Below, piece by piece: positions 1-4,545 of a stretch of 5,050 bases of DNA. The translations under genes and the position numbers were made by a program. Below the pieces are notes generated by a model. It ran no database searches. It saw nothing but the letters and a program-made list of their open reading frames with translations, and was not told the origin of the DNA. The first letter of the stretch is position 1, and each line of letters starts with the position of its first letter. Source of the DNA: Actinomycetota bacterium (lineage in GTDB: Bacteria; Actinomycetota; Actinomycetes; Mycobacteriales; Micromonosporaceae); the NCBI GenBank assembly GCA_005885115.1, contig VAXX01000216.1:1-5050 (forward strand), given 5' to 3'.

Positions 1-299
1 TCGAGCCAGGCGGTCGTCCCGTCGTCGGTCAGGACGGCGTGCTGCTCGACGTGCCCGTGCGGGGACAGCACGAGCAGCTCGGTGCCGGTGCCGGCGGCGA
101 GCCCCGTCAGGTGCTGGGTGGTCAGGTTGTGCAGCCAGTCCAGCCGGTCCGGGCCGGGTACCGCGAGCACGCCGCGGTGGGAGCGGTCCACGAGGCCGAC
201 CTCGTTGTCGAGCAGCCGCTGCTCGCGGACCGGATCGCCGTAGTGGGCCGCGACCGGGGCGTCCGGGCTGGCCGGATCGAGGTCGGCCACCCGGATCAC
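1..299 (-). CDS. ygfZ: YgfZ/GcvT-like folate-binding protein, N-terminal 99 residues (runs off left edge)
   Basis: The reading frame is open from a GTG at 299-297 to the left edge, so only the N-terminal third or so of the usual roughly 320-370-residue protein is present. Visible hallmarks are VDRSHRGVLAVPGPDRLDWL (residues 37-56), HNLTTQHL (57-64) and LSPHGHVEQHAVLTDDG (78-94), the start of the tetrahydrofolate-binding aminomethyltransferase-like fold. YgfZ proteins are cytoplasmic and use folate to help assemble or repair certain iron-sulfur enzymes; the diagnostic KGCYxGQE-type cysteine motif would lie beyond the window and cannot be checked. The GTG start overlaps the TGA of the fur-like gene upstream by 4 bp (GTGA), so the two are very likely co-transcribed and translationally coupled. 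A true GcvT is the alternative, but the wording of the motifs and the position next to a Fur gene favour YgfZ. The lack of an independent promoter is inferred from the overlap. Confidence 0.88.
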   Translation of the reverse strand, partial: MIRVADLDPASPDAPVAAHYGDPVREQRLLDNEVGLVDRSHRGVLAVPGPDRLDWLHNLTTQHLTGLAAGTGTELLVLSPHGHVEQHAVLTDDGTTAWL

Positions 300-721
300 T
301 GGGTCGCTCCGGCACAGGCCGCACACAGTCCGAACAGCGCGACGTGGCCGACGTCGACCAGGAAGCCGCGACTGGACTCCAGGGCGCCGACGAGGCCGTC
401 CAGGACCGACGGGGACACCTCGGCCACCCCGCCGCACGCCTTGCACACCAGGTGCACGTGCTGGTCCTCGCTGACCGCGTGGTACGTCGGCGCGCCGTGC
501 GACAGGTGCGCGTGGGTCACCAGACCCAGCTCCTCCAGCAGCTCCAGCGTCCGGTACACGGTGGTGATGTTCACCCCGGCGGCGACCTGGGACACCTTCG
601 CGTGTACCTGGTCCGGGGTGGCATGCCCGAGCTGGTGCACCGCGTCGAGGACGAGCTGGCGTTGGGCGGTCAGCCGCAGTCCCTTGGCGCGCAGCACCTC
701 GGCGAGGGAGGCATCGGACAC
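296..721 (-). CDS. Fur-family metalloregulator, Nur-like (nickel-responsive?)
   Basis: A 141-aa DNA-binding repressor of normal Fur length. The N-terminal winged helix includes LRLTAQRQLVLDAV (15-28) and the recognition region GVNITTVYRTLELLEELG (49-66). The C-terminal dimerisation domain carries HVH (88-90), CKAC (C93, C96) and CAAC (C133, C136), the two CxxC pairs that usually hold structural zinc. Histidines fall at 33, 70, 72, 88, 90 and 126, which match by position the metal ligands I recall for Streptomyces Nur. Its nickel site is H70/H72/H126; its second site is H33/H86/H88/H90, and residue 86 is Asp here. The segment around GLVTHAHLSHGAPTYH is also very close to Nur. GTG 721-719 is chosen because it gives the family length and sits 7 nt after a TACGCT -10 hexamer, implying a leaderless mRNA; longer in-frame extensions run through the divergent pabC gene. 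It overlaps ygfZ by 4 bp. Nickel specificity is inferred; an iron or zinc sensor remains possible. Confidence 0.93.
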   Translation of the reverse strand: MSDASLAEVLRAKGLRLTAQRQLVLDAVHQLGHATPDQVHAKVSQVAAGVNITTVYRTLELLEELGLVTHAHLSHGAPTYHAVSEDQHVHLVCKACGGVAEVSPSVLDGLVGALESSRGFLVDVGHVALFGLCAACAGATQ

Positions 722-728
722 GCCATCG

Positions 729-734
729 AGCGTA
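729..734 (-). promoter_or_regulatory. -10 hexamer TACGCT for the fur-like gene (leaderless)
   Basis: Read on the minus strand, TACGCT fits the actinobacterial TANNNT consensus and ends exactly 7 nt before the GTG start at 721. That spacing places transcription initiation at or next to the start codon, the standard arrangement for leaderless mRNAs. No Shine-Dalgarno sequence precedes the GTG, which agrees. No convincing -35 is visible; it would lie inside the divergent aminotransferase gene. Confidence 0.6.
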
Positions 735-745
735 CCCGTGGGGTA
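733..745. promoter_or_regulatory. Palindrome TACCC-GTG-GGGTA between divergent promoters, possible operator
   Basis: A perfect inverted repeat with 5-bp arms and a 3-bp centre. Its outer TA pairs are the first two bases of each divergent -10 hexamer, so any protein bound here would cover both promoters. It does not resemble the Fur or Nur boxes I know. It may simply reflect the symmetry of the two -10 elements, although the GGG/CCC parts are not needed for that. Confidence 0.35.
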
Positions 746-749
746 GCCT
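744..749 (+). promoter_or_regulatory. -10 hexamer TAGCCT for the pabC-like gene (leaderless)
   Basis: TAGCCT fits TANNNT and is followed by 6 nt and then the GTG start at 756, again the geometry of a leaderless transcript. No ribosome-binding site is seen between them. The -35 region would fall within the first codons of the fur-like gene and shows no clear consensus. Confidence 0.6.
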
Positions 750-755
750 CGCGGC

Positions 756-1601
756 GTGCCTGACCGTGTCGTGGCCGTGCTCGGACGCGGCGTCGTGCCC
801 GCCGATACCCCGGTCCTGCGCGCCGACGACGTCGGTGTGCTGCGGGGTGACGGGATCTTCGAGAGCGTACACATCCGGGCCGGCCGGCCCTGGCTATTCG
901 ACCCGCACCTGGCGCGGATGGCCCGCTCGGCGGCCCGGCTCGGGCTGGCCCTGCCACCGCGCGAGGCCCTGGTCGAGCTGGCCGGGCAGGCGCTGGCCGG
1001 GTGGGACCCCGGCGTCGAGGGCGCGCTGCGGCTGATCTGCACCCGCGGACCGGAAGCAAGCGGTACCCCCACGGTGTTCGCGGTGCTCACGCCGTTCGGA
1101 TCGGGACAGCTCCGCGGCCGCCGGGAGGGGGTCGCGGTCCTGACCGCGTCGCTGGGCTACCCGGTCGCGGCGCGGCCGCCGGCGCCGTGGTTGCTCGGCG
1201 GGGCGAAGACGCTGTCGTACGCGGTGAACATGGCCTCGCTGCGCTGGGCCGAGGGGCACGGCGCCGACGACGTGCTGTGGACCTCCACCGACGGGTACGC
1301 CCTGGAGGCGCCCACCGCCACGCTGGTCTGGCTGGACCGGGGCACGCTGTGGACAGTGCCGCCCGAGCAGACCGGCATCCTCGCCGGTACCACCGCCCGG
1401 TGGCTGCTCGACCACGCCGGGGACCTCGGCTTCGCGGCCGGCGAGACGCTGGTACGTCCGGCCGAGCTCGCCACGGCACAGGGCGTCTGGCTGGTCTCCT
1501 CGATCCGGGGCCCCGCCGAGGTACGCAGCCTGGACGGCGCGGTACGCAAGCCGGCCGCCGAGACCGCGGCGTTGTGTGACCTGCTCGGCTTCGCCCGTTA
1601 G
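756..1601 (+). CDS. pabC: Class IV PLP aminotransferase, probable 4-amino-4-deoxychorismate lyase
   Basis: A 281-aa fold-type IV PLP enzyme of full family length. Motifs in order: DDVGVLRGDGIFESVHI (24-40), the usual start of the substrate and PLP pocket; FDPHLARMARSAARLGL (48-64); GGAKTLSYAVNMA (148-160) with K151 the expected Schiff-base lysine; DDVLWTSTDGYALEAPTATL (171-190), with E184 at the glutamate that contacts the pyridine nitrogen; and GILAGTTARWLL (207-218), the phosphate-binding loop. PabC releases pyruvate from aminodeoxychorismate to give p-aminobenzoate for folate synthesis in the cytoplasm. The family also includes D-amino-acid and branched-chain aminotransferases, so the lyase role rests mainly on similarity in context to M. 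tuberculosis Rv0812 and on proximity to folate-dependent YgfZ. GTG 756 is the start because it follows a TAGCCT -10 by 6 nt. Its TAG stop interlocks with the TAA of the convergent nitrobindin-like gene (1598-1601). Confidence 0.88.
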   Translation: MPDRVVAVLGRGVVPADTPVLRADDVGVLRGDGIFESVHIRAGRPWLFDPHLARMARSAARLGLALPPREALVELAGQALAGWDPGVEGALRLICTRGPEASGTPTVFAVLTPFGSGQLRGRREGVAVLTASLGYPVAARPPAPWLLGGAKTLSYAVNMASLRWAEGHGADDVLWTSTDGYALEAPTATLVWLDRGTLWTVPPEQTGILAGTTARWLLDHAGDLGFAAGETLVRPAELATAQGVWLVSSIRGPAEVRSLDGAVRKPAAETAALCDLLGFAR

Positions 1602-2188
1602 CCGGCGACCCGGTTCAGCTTCGCCGACAGGTGCGGTGACATCGGCTGGCCGACGGCCGCCATCTCGTGCGCGTACAGCAGCGCGCCGTCCACGATCCCG
1701 TACAGCCGCTGCGCCGCGTTGACCTCCTTGGCGGTCACCGTACGCACGACCGCGTCGGTCACCAGCTCCACCCGAAGGTCGACGACCCGACCCAGGTACA
1801 GTTCCATGATCCCGGCCGGGTTGGTCAGCAGCACCTCGATCTCGTCGCTGGGCTGCCCGTCCCGGGGTACCGCCCGCCAGAACCCGGTCTCCCGGAACGC
1901 CGGCCGGATCGGCGTACCGTCGTCGGTCAGCAGCCAGGCCCGGGACTCGTAGAACAGGAACGGGCGCCCGTCGTGGCTGAACCGGACCTCCTGGGCGTAC
2001 CCGAACCCCTCGATCGTCGGGTACTCCCCGCCGCCCCGGCCCCGCCACACGCCGACGAACGGGAGCAGCCCGAGCAGCGCCGGGTGCAGCTCCGGCCCGT
2101 GCCGCAGATCGTGCGACTCCTCGTACGGATACTCCGGCGCCGGGGGCGCGTCAAGCCAGGGTGGGACTTCGATCGGATTTCCGGTCAC
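1598..2188 (-). CDS. Nitrobindin-like/FABP-family heme beta-barrel protein
   Basis: A 196-aa protein of the DUF1794 (THAP4-like, FABP-family) group, cytoplasmic, with no signal peptide or membrane segment. The diagnostic GxWxGxG appears as GVWRGRG (46-52) after HPALLGLLPF (35-44). Beta-strand segments follow: FGYAQEVRFSHDGRPFLFYE (62-81), TGFWRAVP (101-108), EIEVLLTNPAGIMELYLG (116-133). The C-terminus has PHLSAKLNR (185-193), whose H186 is at the place of the proximal heme ligand in nitrobindins. Nitrobindins bind ferric heme and interact with NO or peroxynitrite; older annotations call them fatty-acid-binding-like (cf. Rv0813c). Heme binding here is inferred from motifs. The GTG at 2188 is preceded by GAGAGGA (2200-2194), a good Shine-Dalgarno at suitable distance. 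It overlaps the TGA of a small membrane ORF upstream, so translation is probably coupled. The 3' end overlaps pabC by 4 bp. Confidence 0.88.
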   Translation of the reverse strand: MTGNPIEVPPWLDAPPAPEYPYEESHDLRHGPELHPALLGLLPFVGVWRGRGGGEYPTIEGFGYAQEVRFSHDGRPFLFYESRAWLLTDDGTPIRPAFRETGFWRAVPRDGQPSDEIEVLLTNPAGIMELYLGRVVDLRVELVTDAVVRTVTAKEVNAAQRLYGIVDGALLYAHEMAAVGQPMSPHLSAKLNRVAG

Positions 2189-2289
2189 CAGCGTCCTCTC
2201 GACACCCGTACCGCCAGATAGGCCAGGCCACCGGCGAGCGCGCCGAAGCCGGCGACCAGCAGGCTCACGAAGCCGATCTCGGTGACCAC
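2185..2289 (-). CDS. Small single-pass membrane peptide (34 aa), coupled to nitrobindin-like gene
   Basis: A 34-residue ORF from GTG 2289-2287 to TGA 2187-2185. The peptide begins VVTEIGFVSLLVAGFGALAG, continues with a hydrophobic Gly/Ala/Leu/Val stretch to about residue 27, and ends with R28, R31, R33 and a terminal Trp. One membrane helix with a positively charged, probably cytoplasmic C-terminus fits well. Two features argue that it is real. A TAGGAT -10 hexamer lies exactly 7 nt before the GTG, as in a leaderless mRNA. Its stop also overlaps the GTG start of the nitrobindin-like gene as GTGA, giving coupling. The family is not recognised. A leader peptide with no product function is the alternative, but the clean membrane-segment pattern makes a functional small protein more likely. 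Confidence 0.62.
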   Translation of the reverse strand: MVTEIGFVSLLVAGFGALAGGLAYLAVRVSRGRW

Positions 2290-2296
2290 AAGAAGG

Positions 2297-2302
2297 ATCC
2301 TA
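2297..2302 (-). promoter_or_regulatory. -10 hexamer TAGGAT for the small membrane ORF/nitrobindin operon
   Basis: On the minus strand TAGGAT fits TANNNT and is followed by 7 nt and then the GTG at 2289, predicting a leaderless mRNA. It shares its first two base pairs with the opposing TATGCT hexamer, so the two promoters are physically overlapping. No clear -35 is visible. Confidence 0.6.
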
Positions 2303-2306
2303 TGCT
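2301..2306 (+). promoter_or_regulatory. -10 hexamer TATGCT for the DsrE-family gene (leaderless)
   Basis: TATGCT is a strong match to the actinobacterial -10 (TANNNT) and is followed by 7 nt and then the ATG at 2314, the typical spacing for a leaderless transcript. No Shine-Dalgarno sequence fits the start. The hexamer shares bases 2301-2302 with the opposite-strand TAGGAT, forming a symmetric bidirectional promoter. Confidence 0.65.
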
Positions 2307-2313
2307 GGGGCGC

Positions 2314-2676
2314 ATGGCACGCACGCTGGTCGTCAAGGTAACCGCCGGTGCCGACGCCCCGGAGCGCTGCTCACAGGCCTTCACGGTGGCGGCGACCGCG
2401 GTCGCCTCGGGCGTGTCGGTGTCGCTGTGGCTGACCGGCGAGTCGGCCTGGTTCGCGCTGCCCGGCCGGGCGGCCCAGTTCGCGCTGCCGCACGCCGCGC
2501 CGCTGGAAGACCTGCTGGCGGCGGTGCTGGCCGCCGGCCGGGTCACGCTGTGCACCCAGTGCGCGGCCCGGCGCGGCATCGCGCCGGAGGACACCATCGC
2601 GGGGGTACGGGTCGCCGGCGCCGCCGCATTCGTCGAGGAGGCTCTCGCCGATGGTGCCCGGGCCCTCGTGTACTGA
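2314..2676 (+). CDS. DsrE-family protein
   Basis: A 120-aa cytoplasmic alpha/beta protein of DsrE/DsrF-like length. It opens with the beta strand RTLVVKVTAGAD (3-14), followed by a helix with C19, then ASGVSVSLWLTGES (31-44) and FALPGRAAQFALP (47-59). The characteristic VTLCTQCAARRGI (77-89) has C80 and C83, and the protein ends in AAFVEEALADGARALVY (104-120). DsrE-fold proteins include sulfur carriers such as TusD and DsrE, as well as many actinobacterial members of unknown role. The CxxC-like pair makes sulfur or redox chemistry plausible but is not proof. ATG 2314 is preferred because TATGCT lies 7 nt upstream; the in-frame ATG at 2302 is inside that hexamer and would be an untranscribed start. 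It diverges from the small membrane ORF and is followed by a 103-bp gap with hairpins. Confidence 0.88.
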   Translation: MARTLVVKVTAGADAPERCSQAFTVAATAVASGVSVSLWLTGESAWFALPGRAAQFALPHAAPLEDLLAAVLAAGRVTLCTQCAARRGIAPEDTIAGVRVAGAAAFVEEALADGARALVY

Positions 2677-2688
2677 CCCCGGCCAGGT

Positions 2689-2720
2689 GCGGATATCCGG
2701 ACTCGATGACCGGATATCGC
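2689..2720. repeat. Inverted repeat/hairpin after the DsrE-family gene (possible terminator)
   Basis: GATATCCGG (2692-2700) pairs with CCGGATATC (2710-2718) across a 9-nt loop. Two further base pairs (2689-2690 with 2719-2720) form beyond one bulged G at 2691. It starts 13 nt after the stop codon of the DsrE-family gene. It lacks a T-tract, as many actinobacterial terminators do. Because each arm contains the palindrome-like core GGATATC, the element can also be read as two CGGATATC copies in direct orientation, so a protein-binding site for the downstream exporter gene is an alternative. Confidence 0.45.
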
Positions 2721-2732
2721 TAGCCGGCGGAA

Positions 2733-2757
2733 AGGACCGCTGGGCAGAATCGGTCCT
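2733..2757. repeat. Second hairpin in the leader of the EamA gene
   Basis: AGGACCG (2733-2739) and CGGTCCT (2751-2757) form a perfect 7-bp stem with an 11-nt loop, 22 nt before the exporter start. The loop contains CAGAAT (2745-2750), a weak -10-like hexamer with no good -35, so this may be an operator-like site over a promoter or a leader hairpin. The evidence is the symmetry alone. Confidence 0.35.
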
Positions 2758-2779
2758 GACGGTACCGGAGACGGGAGCG

Positions 2780-3676
2780 ATGATGTCGCGCAAGGGCTGG
2801 CTGTTGTTCGCCACGATGGGGCTGATCTGGGGCATCCCGTACCTCCTGATCAAGGTGGCGGTCGGCGGCCTGCACCCGGCGACGCTGGTCTTCTTCCGCA
2901 CCGCCCTGGCCGCCCTGCTGCTGCTCCCGCTCGCCGCCGCGCGCGGCCAACTGCGCCCGCTGCTGCGGCGCTGGCGGCCCCTGCTCGCCTTCGCGGCGAT
3001 CGAGGTGGCTGTACCGTGGCTGCTGCTCAACACCGCCGAAACCCGCCTGTCCAGCTCGCTGTCCGGCCTGCTGATCGCCGCCGTACCGCTGGTCGGGGCG
3101 ATCCTCGGCTGGGCGACGGGTGGGGAGCGGCTCGGGCCGGTACGGCTGGCCGGGCTGCTCGTCGGACTGGTCGGGGTGGCCGCACTGGTCGGCCTGGACC
3201 TGCACGTCGGTGACGTCTGGGCGGTGCTGGAGATCATCGGGGTGGCCATCGGGTACGCGGTCGGACCGTTCATCCTCGCCCGGTACCTGGCCGGCCAGCC
3301 CGGCCTCGGAGTCATCGCGTCCGGGCTGGGCGTGACGGCGTTGGCGTATCTGCCGTTCGCGCTGACCCACCTGCCGGCGCGCTTCCCGGCGGTGTCGGTC
3401 GCCGGGTCCGTACTGATCCTCGCCGTGGTGTGTACGGCCCTGGCGTTCCTGCTGTTCTTCGCGTTGATCGCCGAGGTCGGGCCGGTACGCGCGACGGTCA
3501 TCACGTACATCAACCCCGCCGTCGCGGTGACCCTGGGCGTACTCCTGCTCCACGAACGGTTCACCTACGGCATCGCGATCGGCTTCGCCCTCGTGCTCAC
3601 CGGCTCCGTGCTCGCCACCCGCCGGTCGCGCGAACCGGTGGCGGCCCCGCCCGAGCCGGTACCGGCGCCGAGCTAA
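2780..3676 (+). CDS. EamA/DMT-family 10-TM transporter
   Basis: A 298-aa integral membrane protein, the usual size for the drug/metabolite transporter superfamily, made of two EamA repeats (about 7-139 and 147-281) and ten hydrophobic helices. Family signatures seen are GLIWGIPYLLIKVAV (14-28), LHPATLVFFR (31-40), the NTAETRLSSSLSGLLIAAVP segment (84-103), and in the second half VGPVRATVITYINPAVAV (233-250) followed by LLLHERFT (255-262) with E259. The C-terminus is a short basic then Pro-rich cytoplasmic tail. Members export amino acids, metabolites or drugs; the substrate cannot be told from sequence. Two start codons, ATG 2780 and ATG 2783, are adjacent: GGAGA (2767-2771) suits the first and GGGAG (2773-2777) the second, differing by one Met. 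The 103-bp gap upstream suggests its own promoter. The TAA stop interlocks with the TAG of the convergent gene at 3673-3676. Confidence 0.92.
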   Translation: MMSRKGWLLFATMGLIWGIPYLLIKVAVGGLHPATLVFFRTALAALLLLPLAAARGQLRPLLRRWRPLLAFAAIEVAVPWLLLNTAETRLSSSLSGLLIAAVPLVGAILGWATGGERLGPVRLAGLLVGLVGVAALVGLDLHVGDVWAVLEIIGVAIGYAVGPFILARYLAGQPGLGVIASGLGVTALAYLPFALTHLPARFPAVSVAGSVLILAVVCTALAFLLFFALIAEVGPVRATVITYINPAVAVTLGVLLLHERFTYGIAIGFALVLTGSVLATRRSREPVAAPPEPVPAPS

Positions 3677-4497
3677 CCGCAGCTACCGCTGGTGAGGCTC
3701 CACGTCACCGTGTCGTGCACGACGTGCGCGGCCTGACCGTCGCGGTTCGCGTACACCTCGCCGGTGGCCACCACGGTGCCGGTCCCGGGCAGCACCGACA
3801 GGGGCCGGCTGGCCGGGCCGGTCACCTCGACCGTACGCAGCCCGCACGGCAACGCGTGGACGTACCAGGGACCGTTGACGCCCAACGGGTTCTGCGCCGC
3901 GGATGCCGTGGGATCCCCGGCCGGCTGGTGGCCCAGCGTCCGGCACCCGGTATCCGCCCGGACGCTCACCAGCCCGGCCGACAGCACCGAGCCGGTCACC
4001 GCGACGTAGTACCCGGCGTCGGCGGTCAGCGTGTGCACCGCGCCGCCCGGCGAGTGGTACGCCGCCGCGTGGTACCGGGCCGGCAGGCCGGCCGCGATCC
4101 GGTCCAGCAGAGCCGCCTCGGTCCCCGACGGGGTGTAGAGGGACACCACCCGCTGGTAGTCCGCGCCGCCCCGGGCCGGGGTGACCGAGCAGTCGGCCAC
4201 CTTGGTGAAGCCGGACACCGCCGGTACGACCGACGGGCCCGCCGCCCGTACCACATCCTCGATCGCCTGCGTCGCGACCGGCTCCGCGCGGGCGACGGTG
4301 GTCTGCTCCCGCGCGGTCGGCCGCCCGTGCAGCGAGTACCAGATCCCGGTGCCCGCCAGCAGCAGCCCCCACGCGACGGTGATCGCGATCAGCGCCCGCC
4401 GGGCCCGTGGGCTGCGTGGCGCCGGTGCCGGCGGCGGCTCGTACGGCAGGTACGGGTTGGCCGGGGCCGGCGCGTCGGGGGTGCTCACGCCGTCCAT
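3673..4497 (-). CDS. Membrane-anchored extracellular protein with four cysteines, unknown function
   Basis: A 274-aa protein whose family I do not recognise. It has a Pro/Ala-rich cytoplasmic N-terminus (1-34) ending in basic residues (R28, R31, R33, R34), then one membrane helix ALIAITVAWGLLLAGTGIWY (35-54) and a long extracellular part. The latter contains exactly four cysteines (C103, C185, C218, C273), suitable for two disulfides. The pattern suggests two parts: a helix-and-strand segment with DYQRVVSLYTPSGTEAALLD (113-132), and a strand-rich C-terminal segment with NGPWYVHALPCGLRTVEVTG (208-227). No lipobox, catalytic motif or repeat is seen. ATG 4497 is the best start, though its Shine-Dalgarno region is occupied by a strong hairpin (4508-4535); GTG 4488 is an alternative giving a protein shorter by three residues. 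It follows sseC on the same strand, beyond that hairpin, and its TAG overlaps the exporter's TAA by 4 bp. Confidence 0.8.
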   Translation of the reverse strand: MDGVSTPDAPAPANPYLPYEPPPAPAPRSPRARRALIAITVAWGLLLAGTGIWYSLHGRPTAREQTTVARAEPVATQAIEDVVRAAGPSVVPAVSGFTKVADCSVTPARGGADYQRVVSLYTPSGTEAALLDRIAAGLPARYHAAAYHSPGGAVHTLTADAGYYVAVTGSVLSAGLVSVRADTGCRTLGHQPAGDPTASAAQNPLGVNGPWYVHALPCGLRTVEVTGPASRPLSVLPGTGTVVATGEVYANRDGQAAHVVHDTVTWSLTSGSCG

Positions 4498-4507
4498 CGT
4501 GACAGCG

Positions 4508-4535
4508 GGGCCCCCACCCGGCTGGGTGGGGGCCC
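4508..4535 (-). terminator. Strong GC hairpin terminator for the cysA-sseC operon
   Basis: GGGCCCCCACCC (4508-4519) and GGGTGGGGGCCC (4524-4535) form a perfect 12-bp stem with a 4-nt loop, starting 10 nt after the sseC stop on the minus strand. There is no T-tract, which is common for terminators in high-GC actinobacteria. It lies within the 48-bp gap before the next minus-strand gene and ends only 10 nt from that gene's ATG, so it could also act as an attenuator or hide its ribosome-binding site. Confidence 0.75.
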
Positions 4536-4545
4536 GACATGACCA

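Noticed and set aside
733..745. Palindrome as a Fur or Nur box
   Set aside because: It does not match the AT-rich Fur box or the TGCAA-N5-TTGCA Nur box; kept only as a possible operator of unknown type.
296..1090. Extending the fur-like gene to the upstream ATG at 1090
   Set aside because: The extra 123 residues are low-complexity antisense to pabC, and the leaderless GTG at 721 gives the exact family length.
894..2048. Minus-strand open frame (384 codons) across pabC and the nitrobindin-like gene
   Set aside because: Arg/Gly/Pro/Ala-rich low-complexity translation without motifs; both overlapped genes have clear family signatures in other frames.
2161..2313. Longer DsrE-family protein starting at 2161 or 2302
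   Set aside because: The added sequence lies over the divergent small ORF and the TATGCT -10 hexamer, and it does not resemble the DsrE N-terminus, which begins with the strand at MARTLVVKV.
2371..3564. Long minus-strand open frame (397 codons) opposite dsrE and eamA
   Set aside because: It is Ser/Arg/Thr/Pro-rich with no domain and lies antisense to a clear 10-TM transporter. It is the expected shadow frame in high-GC DNA.
3430..4542. Plus-strand open frame (370 codons) over the end of eamA and the four-cysteine gene
   Set aside because: Its translation is Arg/Gly/His-rich shadow sequence. The minus frame has a proper membrane helix, balanced composition and a coherent stop overlap.
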